A stretch of DNA of 64,000 bases. Origin: Roseovarius sp. (GTDB lineage: Bacteria > Pseudomonadota > Alphaproteobacteria > Rhodobacterales > Rhodobacteraceae). Every line of letters starts with the position of its first letter. Within the stretch, counting starts at the first letter, position 1. Positions 10,395-18,768 of the stretch are shown piece by piece. The notes under the pieces are model-generated. The model worked only from the letters and a program-made list of their open reading frames with translations, had not been told where the DNA came from and searched no databases. The stretch lies in assembly GCF_030373445.1 (NCBI RefSeq), contig NZ_JAUCYU010000014.1, forward strand, positions 62,001 to 126,000, given 5' to 3'. Both the position numbers and the translations under genes were made by a program.

Positions 10395-10984
10395 CTTTCG
10401 CGGAGCAGCTTCAGGAGTTTGCGCGACACGACCGACCGGTTTCCGGCGCGCAGAAATGGTGTCGGGATGGCCCGCAAACTGGGTTCGATGCGTGCCGGAC
10501 GGTCTTTTCTGGCGATATGATCGAGGATGCGAAGCGCGTGCCCGCGGCTATAGGCCCACAGGACGTTTCCCTTGATGTCGACCTGATAGAACGCGTCCTG
10601 CGGCCAGTTCAGCACGTGGGCCCGGTTACACCCGCAATGGCGGCACAGGATCGTGCCGTGCATCGAGGACAGCATCTTCTCGTCATTTCCCCATCCCCTG
10701 GTGTAGCGATCTTCCGGCCCTAGCGAGGCGGATGGCAGGCGAAGGTCTCTGAACGACCTGGCCTGCGTGGCATACCGGCCGAACCTGGCGTTCAACGACG
10801 ATTTGTAAGCCGAACGGAAGCGGTGCCCCTTTTTCTTCAGCCCGAGAGGATCGGCGGGGTTCGTCCATCGCGGCGGGTTATTCGCGAACGCCGCTTCGCG
10901 GCTGCAATCGGGGCAGGCGATCGAAACCTCGTGCAGATAGGCGTTCGGGTAGATGTGAGTCGCGGTATCGGTGCGATTGACCAT
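10391..10984 (-). CDS. Zinc-ribbon-like hypothetical protein
   Basis: 197 residues from MVNRTDTATHIYP; an in-frame start 19 codons further upstream is also open. Two CxxC knuckles are visible: CPDC near residue 25 and CRHCGC near 120. These could jointly bind zinc. Many Arg and Lys residues, and the C-terminal VVSRKLLKLLRES, suggest nucleic-acid contact, but no family was recognised. Base composition is visibly less GC-biased than the flanking acpS and lepB. The gene runs against the operon direction, which suggests later insertion. Confidence 0.6.
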   Translation of the reverse strand: MVNRTDTATHIYPNAYLHEVSIACPDCSREAAFANNPPRWTNPADPLGLKKKGHRFRSAYKSSLNARFGRYATQARSFRDLRLPSASLGPEDRYTRGWGNDEKMLSSMHGTILCRHCGCNRAHVLNWPQDAFYQVDIKGNVLWAYSRGHALRILDHIARKDRPARIEPSLRAIPTPFLRAGNRSVVSRKLLKLLRES

Positions 10985-11151
10985 GGGTTCCCTCAAATCG
11001 GCCGCCGCCGTCCGCACGAGTTTACAGGGTGGTCGGGACACTGCAACTCTGTCGGCTGTGTCGGATCACCACGGGCTGTGCGACTTGACACTATCCCGCG
11101 TGACGCTCATGAAACCCGCAACTACCCGGAAACCGAGGCGCGGAGACAGGC

Positions 11152-11988
11152 ATGGCCGAAGAGGGCAAGAAATCGAGCTCGCTGTGGGAGACCGTCAAGA
11201 CGGTGTTCTGGGCGCTGGTGATCGCGGGGATCTTCCGCACCATCTTCTTCCAGCCGTTCTGGATTCCCTCCGGTTCGATGAAGGATACGCTGCTGATCGG
11301 CGATTTCCTGTTCGTGAACAAGATGGCCTATGGCTATTCCTACGCCTCCTGCCCGTCGATCCGTATCCAGCGGTTCGGGATCAATATCGACGCCAAGGAT
11401 ATCTGCGGTTTCCTCGACGGCGACAACACGCGGCTTTTCGGCGGCGAGCCGGAGCGGGGCGACATCATCGTCTTCCGCCACCCGGTGCAGGGCACGGATT
11501 TCATCAAGCGGGTGATCGGCCTGCCCGGCGACCGGGTGCAGATGAAAGAGGGCGTGCTGCATATCAACGATGAGGCGGTCGGGCTCGAGGATGCGGGCAC
11601 CTTCACCGAGATCAAGGAGCGGCAGGGCCCGCTCCAGGTGACGCCGCGCTGCGAGAACGGGCCGGTGGGCATGGGGGCCGAGTGCCGCAAGTCTCGCCAG
11701 ATCGAGACGCTGCCGAACGGGCGGAGCCACGCGATCCTGAACATCTCGCGGCAGTCGCTGGACAATACCGGCGTGTTCACGGTGCCGGAGGGGCATTATT
11801 TCTTCATGGGCGACAACCGCGACAACTCGACCGACAGCCGCGTGCCGCTGGCCGCCGGGGGTGTCGGGTTCGTGCCGTATGAAAACCTGATCGGGCGCGC
11901 GGGGCGGGTGATGTTCTCGTCCGCCGGGCGGTCGATGCTGTTCTTCTGGACATGGCGGGGCGACCGGTTCTTCGAGAAGCTTGAATGA
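11152..11988 (+). CDS. lepB: Signal peptidase I
   Basis: 278 residues. One N-terminal membrane anchor (about 13-33) is followed by the catalytic Ser42 in IPSGSMKDTLLIGDF. The catalytic Lys lies in DFIKRVIGLPGDRV near residue 115, and the C-terminal box MGDNRDNSTDSR is present. It cleaves Sec and Tat leader peptides on the periplasmic face. An extra region between box C and box D (residues about 140-205) is typical of alphaproteobacterial LepB. It overlaps rnc by four bases (ATGA). Confidence 0.96.
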   Translation: MAEEGKKSSSLWETVKTVFWALVIAGIFRTIFFQPFWIPSGSMKDTLLIGDFLFVNKMAYGYSYASCPSIRIQRFGINIDAKDICGFLDGDNTRLFGGEPERGDIIVFRHPVQGTDFIKRVIGLPGDRVQMKEGVLHINDEAVGLEDAGTFTEIKERQGPLQVTPRCENGPVGMGAECRKSRQIETLPNGRSHAILNISRQSLDNTGVFTVPEGHYFFMGDNRDNSTDSRVPLAAGGVGFVPYENLIGRAGRVMFSSAGRSMLFFWTWRGDRFFEKLE

Positions 11989-12668
11989 AGCTTTCGGGGG
12001 AGCTGAAGGCCTTCGAAGGCCGGCTGGGGCACCGCTTTGCCGAGCCGGAGTTGCTGGTGCGGGCGGTGACGCATTCCTCGATGTCGTCGCCCAACCGGGA
12101 CGACAACCAGCGGCTTGAGTTCCTCGGGGACCGGGTGCTGGGTCTGGTGATGGCCGAGGCGCTGCTGGAACGGGACCTGGCGGCGCAGGAGGGGCAGTTG
12201 GCGCCGCGGTTCAACGCGCTGGTGCGCAAGGAAACCTGTGCCGACGTGGCAAGGCAGATCGACCTTGGCAAGGTGCTGAAGCTCGGCCGGTCGGAGATGA
12301 TGTCGGGCGGGCGGCGCAAGCAGGCGCTGCTGGGCGACGGGATGGAGGCGGTGATCGCCGCCGTCTATCGCGATGCCGGGTTCGAGGCGGCGCGGGAGGT
12401 CGTGCTGCGGCTGTGGGGCAAGCGGATCGAGAGCGTCAAGGAGGACGCGCGCGACGCCAAGACCGCCCTGCAGGAATGGGCGCAGGCGCGGGGGCTCAAC
12501 CCGCCGGACTATGTCGAGACGGCGCGGTCGGGTCCTGACCATGCGCCGAAGTTCACCATCGAGGCGCGGCTGGCCGACGGGCAGGCGGAGAGTGCCACGG
12601 CCGGGTCGAAGCGCCAGGCCGAGCAGGCGGCGGCGCAGGCTTTGCTGGCGCGGGTCGAGGCGGGGTAG
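11985..12668 (+). CDS. rnc: Ribonuclease III
   Basis: 227 residues. The catalytic signature NQRLEFLGDRVLGLV lies near residue 40, and LLGDGMEAVIAAVYRDAG near 110-125 carries the second acidic metal-site cluster. The C-terminal double-stranded-RNA-binding domain covers about 155-225 and ends GSKRQAEQAAAQALL. It cleaves dsRNA in rRNA and mRNA maturation. It lies between lepB and era, the classical linkage, although era here is separated by a minus-strand gene. Confidence 0.96.
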   Translation: MKLSGELKAFEGRLGHRFAEPELLVRAVTHSSMSSPNRDDNQRLEFLGDRVLGLVMAEALLERDLAAQEGQLAPRFNALVRKETCADVARQIDLGKVLKLGRSEMMSGGRRKQALLGDGMEAVIAAVYRDAGFEAAREVVLRLWGKRIESVKEDARDAKTALQEWAQARGLNPPDYVETARSGPDHAPKFTIEARLADGQAESATAGSKRQAEQAAAQALLARVEAG

Positions 12669-12692
12669 GGTCGTCCGGCGCGGCGTCACGCC

Positions 12693-13691
12693 TTACAGCC
12701 GCGTCAAGGCATCCTCCAGGTACCTGACCCAGTTCGCCGGCGCGTGGTCGGCGCGGGCCTGTATCTGGGCCGTCTGGGCGATGGCCTGGGCGGCGTCGCT
12801 GTCGGTGAAGAGGCCCTCGATCGCCTCGGCCATGGCGTCGGTGTCGCCGGGGGCGACGCGGCTGTAGACCGTGCCGTCGGAGATGTATTCCGCCAGCCCG
12901 AGGCATTCCGTCGCCACCACCGGCACGCCCAGCAGCTTGGCCGCGACGAGGGTGATGTGGCCGCAGGCGGTCTCGTGGCTGAGAAGCGGCAGGGCAAGGC
13001 CGACCGAGCCGGTGGCCAGCCGCCATGTCACCGGGCCGGGCAGGTTGAGGCGGATATCGACATTGTCGGGAAATTCGATGCCCTGCACGCTGTAGGGGCG
13101 GGCGACGATGACCGCGTGGCGCCCGGGCAGGCGGCGCATGGCGGCGGCGAGCAGGCGGTAATCGCGCGCCTCGCCGCCGATCGAGCAGAGATAGGGCGTG
13201 TCGGGCGTGTCGGCGGAGGGGGCGACCTCGGGCGGGTCCATGGCCCATTTGAGCACGCGGATGCGCTCGGGCGGGAGGCCGAGTTCGCGGGCGTAGAGCT
13301 GTTTCTCATGCGCCGAGAAGACGACGAACTCGTCGATGCCGCGCAGGCCGCGGAGATAGGCCCTTCGGCGGGCGCCGTGGGGCAGGGCGGTGAAATTGAA
13401 GGAAAAGGCGATCTGGGGCACCGAGGGGCAGAGGTTTCGTCGGGTGAAATTGGTGAGCGCCGCCATGTTGGGCAGGTGCGAGACGAGGATCGGTTCCTGC
13501 CCGGCCTTGCCGGCACGGCGGGCGGCCAGCGCCGCGGCGGAGACCGCGCGCAGGCGGCGCAGGCGGGCGGGCCCGCCATAGGCCTGCGAGGAGAAGCTCG
13601 ACCAGTCGAGCGCGGCGTCGGGCATGTGGCCGGCCATGAACCGCCAGCCGGGCGCCATCAGGTCTGTGGTGTTGATGAGCGCGCGCGTCAT
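12693..13691 (-). CDS. Glycosyltransferase, GT-B fold, family 1/4-like
   Basis: 332 residues. The C-terminal half has the nucleotide-sugar donor pattern of GT4 enzymes: AAKLLGVPVVATECLGLAEY (residues about 250-270), followed by YSRVAPGDTDAMAEAIEGLF. The conserved Glu of the EX7E-like motif is plausible but was not assigned. The N-terminal half contains the acceptor-side Rossmann-like region with SHLPNMAAL. No signal or membrane segment is present, so it is probably a cytoplasmic or peripheral enzyme. The gene is antisense to the rnc-era operon. The acceptor is unknown. Confidence 0.75.
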   Translation of the reverse strand: MTRALINTTDLMAPGWRFMAGHMPDAALDWSSFSSQAYGGPARLRRLRAVSAAALAARRAGKAGQEPILVSHLPNMAALTNFTRRNLCPSVPQIAFSFNFTALPHGARRRAYLRGLRGIDEFVVFSAHEKQLYARELGLPPERIRVLKWAMDPPEVAPSADTPDTPYLCSIGGEARDYRLLAAAMRRLPGRHAVIVARPYSVQGIEFPDNVDIRLNLPGPVTWRLATGSVGLALPLLSHETACGHITLVAAKLLGVPVVATECLGLAEYISDGTVYSRVAPGDTDAMAEAIEGLFTDSDAAQAIAQTAQIQARADHAPANWVRYLEDALTRL

Positions 13692-13823
13692 CCCGGCCCG
13701 GCCATTGGTTGCAAGTCTCTGCGCCCGACGCTAGCCAAGTTTCGCGCCGGGGGGAATAGCACGAGTTCTGGCAAAGCGGCCCGTGATGGGCTAAGGCGCA
13801 TCAACTGAGCCAAGGAAGAGAGA

Positions 13824-14732
13824 ATGACCCAGCGCGCCGGTTTCATCGCCCTGATCGGAGAGCCCAATGCGGGCAAGTCCACGCTTCTGAACCGCATGGT
13901 GGGGGCGAAGGTGAGCATCGTGACCCACAAGGTGCAGACCACCCGCGCCCGCATTCGCGGCGTGGCGATGGAGGGCGAGGCGCAGCTGGTGTTCGTGGAT
14001 ACGCCGGGCCTGTTCAAGCCGCGCCGGCGGCTGGACCGGGCGATGGTGGCGGCCGCATGGGGCGGGGCGGCGGATGCCGACGTGGTGGTTCTGCTGGTCG
14101 AGGCGCATCGCGGGATCACCGAGGGGGTGGGCCATATCCTCGATGCGCTGGGCGAGGCCACGAAGGGCCGCAAGGTGGCGCTTGCGATCAACAAGATCGA
14201 CCGGGTGAAATCTGAGGCGCTGCTTGGGCTGACCGAGGAGCTGAACGCGCGGTTCCCGTTCGAGCGGACCTTCATGATTTCCGCCGAGCGGGGGCACGGG
14301 GTGGACGATCTGCGCGAATGGCTGGCGGGCGAGGTGCCGGAGGGCCCGTGGCTTTACCCCGAGGACCAGATCGCCGACCTGCCGATGCGGATGATCGCCG
14401 CCGAGATGACGCGCGAGAAGCTGACCCTGCGGCTGCACCAGGAATTGCCGTATCAATTGACGGTCGAGACCGAGAGCTGGGAGGAGCGGAAAGACGGCTC
14501 GGCCCGGATCGACCAGGTGGTTTACGTGGCGCGGGACGGGCACAAGGGCATCATCCTTGGCCGCAAGGGTGAGACGATCAAGGCCGTGAGCCAGGCCGCG
14601 CGGGAGGAGCTGGAAGAGTTTCTCGGGCGGAAGGTGCACTTGTTTTTGCAGGTGAAGGTGCGGCCGGGATGGCTCGAGGAAGCCGAGCGGTATTCCGAGA
14701 TGGGGCTGGAGTTCAAGGACGGGAACGGGTGA
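13824..14732 (+). CDS. era: GTPase Era
   Basis: 302 residues. The G domain has G1 GEPNAGKST (about 11-19), G2 TTRARI, G3 DTPGL and G4 NKID. The effector switch is followed by a C-terminal KH domain with GHKGIILGRKGETIK near 240. Era binds the 3' end of 16S rRNA and helps assemble the 30S subunit. The start has AAGGAAGAG upstream. It is divergent from the glycosyltransferase gene, which separates it from rnc. Confidence 0.96.
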   Translation: MTQRAGFIALIGEPNAGKSTLLNRMVGAKVSIVTHKVQTTRARIRGVAMEGEAQLVFVDTPGLFKPRRRLDRAMVAAAWGGAADADVVVLLVEAHRGITEGVGHILDALGEATKGRKVALAINKIDRVKSEALLGLTEELNARFPFERTFMISAERGHGVDDLREWLAGEVPEGPWLYPEDQIADLPMRMIAAEMTREKLTLRLHQELPYQLTVETESWEERKDGSARIDQVVYVARDGHKGIILGRKGETIKAVSQAAREELEEFLGRKVHLFLQVKVRPGWLEEAERYSEMGLEFKDGNG

Positions 14733-14756
14733 GCGAGTCCGGTCCGGCAAGGTGGG

Positions 14757-14867
14757 GAGGTGGGTTGGCACCCACCCTACGGGGCCCGGGACGGGGGACG
14801 TGCCGGGTGGCAGCCGCCCTACGGCATATGCGGCGGTTGGAGGCCCCGGATCGGGTCCGGGGCGGGT
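14757..14867. repeat. Cluster of dispersed intergenic hairpin repeats
   Basis: Three short palindromic units lie between era and the DUF1491 gene. The first is GTGGGTTGGCACCCACCCTA at 14760-14779. The second is a degenerate copy at 14800-14823 (GTGCCGGGTGGCAGCC and following bases). The third is a GAGGCCCCGG-type palindrome at 14840-14867. The first recurs near 41997, 42091, 42306 (inverted) and 61054. The third belongs to the family also found at 20127, 42335, 57350 and 60924. Confidence 0.75.
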
Positions 14868-14870
14868 AGA

Positions 14871-15203
14871 ATGGCGCGGCTGACGGCGGAGTTCTGGGTG
14901 CAGGCCTACCTGGCAAGGCTGCGGTTGCAGGATATTCCGGCCTTCGTGACGGCGCATGGCGATGACACCGCCGGGGCGGTGCTGGTGAAGCTCAACACGC
15001 TGGACGGGCAGGCGCAGGCGTTTCAGCGCAGTTTCGACCTGATGAGCGGGGAGCGCGCCTGGGTCGTGCTGGCCGAGGGCGAGGAGCGGGCGGTGGACGA
15101 GGCGATTGCGAAGCAGCGGGGATTCGACCCCGACCTGTGGGTGATCGAGGTCGAGGACCGCGCCGGGCGGCACCTGTTGGACGAACCGGGGCTGGCGGAT
15201 TGA
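14871..15203 (+). CDS. DUF1491 family protein
   Basis: 110 residues beginning MARLTAEFWVQAYLARLRLQ, matching the alphaproteobacterial DUF1491 family in length and start. The middle contains VLVKLNTLDGQAQAFQR and the end RGFDPDLWVIEVEDRAGRH. The protein is soluble with no signal peptide. Function unknown; the gene is commonly near era or recO in this group. A good upstream Shine-Dalgarno sequence is not obvious because a repeat abuts the start. Confidence 0.85.
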   Translation: MARLTAEFWVQAYLARLRLQDIPAFVTAHGDDTAGAVLVKLNTLDGQAQAFQRSFDLMSGERAWVVLAEGEERAVDEAIAKQRGFDPDLWVIEVEDRAGRHLLDEPGLAD

Positions 15204-15210
15204 GGCCGGG

Positions 15211-15582
15211 TCAGGCGACCTGCCGGGCGATCCACCATGTCACGCCGCCGGGCCCGCGGACGCCGCCGCGGCGGTCGCCGTCGCCCTTCTCGGTCATCGG
15301 CTGGACGACCTCGGCGCCGGCCGCGACGGCGCGGTCGAAGGCGGCGTCGGCATCGGCGAGGTAGAGGTGCAGATGCGCCTCCGGCCCGCCGGGCATTTCG
15401 CCCATCATCACCACGCTGTCGCCGATGCGGGTTTCCGCGTGCATGATTCCCGTGTCGCCCTCGCGGGTGATGACACGGAGGTCTTCCGCGCCGAAGACGG
15501 CGGCGCAGAAGTCGAGCACCGCGCGGGCGTCCTCGACCAGCAGGTAGGCCGAGACATCGGGGTAGCCGTCGGGCTTGTGCAT
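15211..15582 (-). CDS. VOC-superfamily (glyoxalase/bleomycin-resistance fold) protein
   Basis: 123 residues with the paired beta-alpha-beta-beta-beta modules of the VOC fold: VSAYLLVEDARAVLDFCAAVFGAE at the N-terminus, and AHLHLYLADADAAFDRAVAAGAEVVQP in the second half. It resembles PhnB/YdfR-type VOC proteins (COG2764), whose ligands are mostly unknown. The candidate metal residues are incomplete, so a catalytic role is uncertain. It begins 5 bases after the VWA gene stop on the same strand, so the two are probably cotranscribed. Confidence 0.75.
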   Translation of the reverse strand: MHKPDGYPDVSAYLLVEDARAVLDFCAAVFGAEDLRVITREGDTGIMHAETRIGDSVVMMGEMPGGPEAHLHLYLADADAAFDRAVAAGAEVVQPMTEKGDGDRRGGVRGPGGVTWWIARQVA

Positions 15583-15587
15583 GGGGC

Positions 15588-18500
15588 CTACTCCACGGTG
15601 ATGACCTTGCGCGCCAGCACCTGCTGGTTGCTGACATCGAGGAAGCGCAGCTCGTAGATGCCGGGATCGTCGGGCAGGGTCAGGCTGACCGGCGGTTCGC
15701 CGGTGATCTTGACCGCCTCGATCCACGTGAAGATGGCCTGGTCGGCGGCGGCGATGGTGATCCGCTGGTCGGCGCTTTCGGCGGCGACCGTCCAGCCCAC
15801 CTCGATGGTGCTGCCGGGCCCGGCGGTGTCGGGCGCGGTGAGTTCCGCGCCGGAGTTGAGGGCGGCATCGGCGTCGAGCACCTCGACCGGCTGGCGGGCG
15901 AGCACGCGGCCGCCCTCGCGCAGGATGTAGCGGAGCTCGTACATGCCGGGGGTTTCGGGGGCTTTCATGTCGTGCTCGGTCTTGTCGCGGATGGTGAAGT
16001 AGTTCGAGAAGTCGTCATCCTTGCTGCCCATCGGCGCCAGCGCCACGTAGTCGCCGGGATCGACCGCGCCGGTCCATGAAACCTTGAGCGTGTCGGTGGC
16101 GCGCACTTCGGCGGGGCCGGATACGGTGACCTCGGGCTCGGTGATCTCGATGGGCCGGGTGGCCAGGGTCTTGCCGCCCTCGCGGAGGATGTAGCGGATC
16201 TCGTAGAGGCCGGGGCTGGACGGCGCGCGCAGGTCGTTCTCGGACTTGTCGCGGACGGTGAAGTAATTGCCGAACTCACCCTCTTCGGCACCGGTGGGGA
16301 CGATGGCGATATAGTCGCCGTTGGCGACCGTGCCCGTCCACGAGACGCGGATGGCGGAGCCGGCGAGCGCCGTGTCGGGCGCGGTGACCGAGACCTTGGG
16401 CGCGGTGATTTCGATCATGTCGGTGGCCAGCGTCTTGCCGCCCTCGCGCAGGACATAGCGGACCTCGTACATGCCGGTGTCCGCAGGTGCCTGGATCTCC
16501 TTCTCGGTGGCGTCGCGGACGGTGATGTAATTGCCGAACTCGCCCTCGGCCGTACCGGCGGGAACGATGTTGATATAGTCGCCGGCGTTGACCGTGCCGG
16601 TCCAGGACACGACGAAGCGTTCGCCTGTCTGGGCGGTGTCGGGCGCGTCGACCGTGACCTCGGGCGCGGTGATCTCGATGGGGGTGGTGGCGAGGGTCTT
16701 GCCGCCTTCGCGCAGGACGTAGCGGACCTCGTACATGCCGGTATCCGCGGGGGCCTGAAGCTCGTTCTCGGTCCGGTCGCGGACGGTGATGTAGTTGCCG
16801 AACTCGCCCTCGTCGGTGCCGGCTGGCACGATGTTGATATAGTCGCCGGCGTTGACCGTGCCTGTCCAGGAGACCGGGAATTTCGAGCCCGTGGCCGCGG
16901 TTTCGGGTGCGGTCACGGTAACTTCGGGTGCGGTGATCTCGATGGGCGTGGTGGCCAGCGTCTTGTTGCCCTCGCGCAGGACGTAGCGGACCTCGTACAT
17001 GCCGGTTTCGGCCGGCGCCTGAAGGGTGTTCTCGGTCTTGTCGCGGACGACAATGTAGTTGCCGAATTCGCCCTCGTCGGTGCCGGCGGGCACGACGGTG
17101 ACATAGTCGTTGCCGCTGACCGCGCCGGTCCAGGAGACCGGGAATTTCGAGCCGGTCTGGGCGGTCTCGGGCGCGGTGACCGTGACCTCGGGCGCGGTGA
17201 TCTCGATGGGGGCGGAGGCCAGCGTCTTGTTGCCTTCGCGCAGAACGTAGCGGACCTCGTAGAGGCCGGTTTCGGCGGCGGCCTGAAGCTGGTTCTCGGA
17301 CTTGTCGCGGACCACGAAGTAATTGCCGAACTCGCCCTCGTCGGTGCCGGCCGGGACGACGGTGATGTAATCCTGCGCGTTGACCGTGCCGGTCCAGCCG
17401 ACGGTGAACCTGGAGCCGGCGAGCGTGGTGTCGGGCACGTCGAGCGTGACCTCCGGGGCCGTCACCTCGATGGGGCGGGTGGCGACGGTGCGCTTGTCGA
17501 CGCTGAGCACGTAGCGCAGCTCGTAAAGGCCGGGATCGGCGGGCGCGCTGAGTTCGCCTTCGGATTTGTCGCGCACGGTGACGTAGCTGTCGGAGGTGCC
17601 GGTTTCGGCACCGGCCGGCACGATGGTGACATAGTCGTTCGGGTTGATCGTGGGCGACCAGCCGGCGTCGAAATCCTCGCCCGTCAGCACCATTTCGGGA
17701 CCGGTCAGCACGACCTCGGGCCTGGTGATCTCGAGCGCGTCGGTGCCGAGCACCTCTTTGCCGTCGGCGTGGATGTAGCGGATCTCGTACATGCCCTGGT
17801 CGGCTGGGACGGTGAAGTTGACGGTCTTGTCCTCGTTGACGCTTTGGGTTTCCTCGTACTCGGCCGGGTCGGTGCCGGCGGAAACGATGGTGAGGAAGTC
17901 GCCGGGTTCGGCGGTGGGGTCCCAGGTGACCTCGATGATCGAGCCGCCGATGGCGGTGCCGGGGCCGGTGACGGTGACCTCGGGCAGGGCGGGCTCGGGG
18001 TCGGGGGTGGTGTCGGCGACGGCGGTGCTGACGCTCGACATGGCGGCCTTGAGTTCCTCGGCGTTGGAGGCCTGGATATAGGTGCCGCCGGTTTCCTCGG
18101 CGATGCAGGAAAGGGAGGTGTCGTCCTGGTCGGCGCCGAGGCCGAAGCCCACGACATGGGCGGTGAAGCCGACGCCGCCCTGTTCGAGCGCGCGGGCCAG
18201 TTCGCAGGGGTTGCGTTCGCAGCTTTCGAGCCCGTCGGAGATAAGCACCACGGTGGCGGGGCGGTCGGTATAGGCAAGCTCTGTCGCCGCGCGTTCGACG
18301 GCGTCGGTGAGGGGGGTCTTGCCGGTGGGGGTGATGCTGCCCACCTGTTCGAGGATGGTGGCGCGGGTCTGGGCGCCGGGCTGGACGAGGGTTTCGATAT
18401 CGCCGCAATCGCCGCGGCGGCGGTGGCCATAGGCCATCAGCCCGACCTCTCGGTCTTCGGTCCAGTCGCCGAGGAGGGTGTCCATCACGTTGCGGGCGAT

Positions 18501-18644
18501 CTCGATCTTGGCGGTGCCGTCGATCTGGCCCCACATGGAGTTGGAGCCGTCGAACACGACCATGACGTTCTCCTGGGCCGCGGCGGTTGTGGCGGCGACT
18601 GCGAGGCCCGTGGCCAGAACGGCTTTGCGGTAAAATGACGACAT
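15588..18644 (-). CDS. Secreted VWA-domain protein with nine tandem Ig-like modules
   Basis: 1018 residues from MSSFYRKAVLATGLAVA, with a signal peptide (about 1-23, ending TAAAQ). A von Willebrand A domain spans about 25-205, with MIDAS VFDGSNSMWG and DGLESCERNPCELA. After it come nine consecutive units of about 88 residues, each starting near PEVTVTAPETA and containing SWTGTVNAGDY, GEFGNY, VRD and YEVRYVLREGGKTLA. Units three to seven are most alike; the first and last are divergent. This gives a DNA-level tandem repeat of about 264 bp. No transmembrane anchor or sorting signal was seen. A periplasmic or surface adhesive role is inferred. The start 67 codons upstream is rejected because the leader sits here. 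Confidence 0.85.
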   Translation of the reverse strand: MSSFYRKAVLATGLAVAATTAAAQENVMVVFDGSNSMWGQIDGTAKIEIARNVMDTLLGDWTEDREVGLMAYGHRRRGDCGDIETLVQPGAQTRATILEQVGSITPTGKTPLTDAVERAATELAYTDRPATVVLISDGLESCERNPCELARALEQGGVGFTAHVVGFGLGADQDDTSLSCIAEETGGTYIQASNAEELKAAMSSVSTAVADTTPDPEPALPEVTVTGPGTAIGGSIIEVTWDPTAEPGDFLTIVSAGTDPAEYEETQSVNEDKTVNFTVPADQGMYEIRYIHADGKEVLGTDALEITRPEVVLTGPEMVLTGEDFDAGWSPTINPNDYVTIVPAGAETGTSDSYVTVRDKSEGELSAPADPGLYELRYVLSVDKRTVATRPIEVTAPEVTLDVPDTTLAGSRFTVGWTGTVNAQDYITVVPAGTDEGEFGNYFVVRDKSENQLQAAAETGLYEVRYVLREGNKTLASAPIEITAPEVTVTAPETAQTGSKFPVSWTGAVSGNDYVTVVPAGTDEGEFGNYIVVRDKTENTLQAPAETGMYEVRYVLREGNKTLATTPIEITAPEVTVTAPETAATGSKFPVSWTGTVNAGDYINIVPAGTDEGEFGNYITVRDRTENELQAPADTGMYEVRYVLREGGKTLATTPIEITAPEVTVDAPDTAQTGERFVVSWTGTVNAGDYINIVPAGTAEGEFGNYITVRDATEKEIQAPADTGMYEVRYVLREGGKTLATDMIEITAPKVSVTAPDTALAGSAIRVSWTGTVANGDYIAIVPTGAEEGEFGNYFTVRDKSENDLRAPSSPGLYEIRYILREGGKTLATRPIEITEPEVTVSGPAEVRATDTLKVSWTGAVDPGDYVALAPMGSKDDDFSNYFTIRDKTEHDMKAPETPGMYELRYILREGGRVLARQPVEVLDADAALNSGAELTAPDTAGPGSTIEVGWTVAAESADQRITIAAADQAIFTWIEAVKITGEPPVSLTLPDDPGIYELRFLDVSNQQVLARKVITVE

Positions 18645-18768
18645 GACTATCCCCCTCGAAAAAATCTGATTTCCGGGGAGATAAGCACATAACGCGAGTC
18701 GGTTCCATCCGCTTGGCATTGGCGGCGATCTGGTGTCCAATCGGCGGCGATCGAGGCAGGGGACGGGC

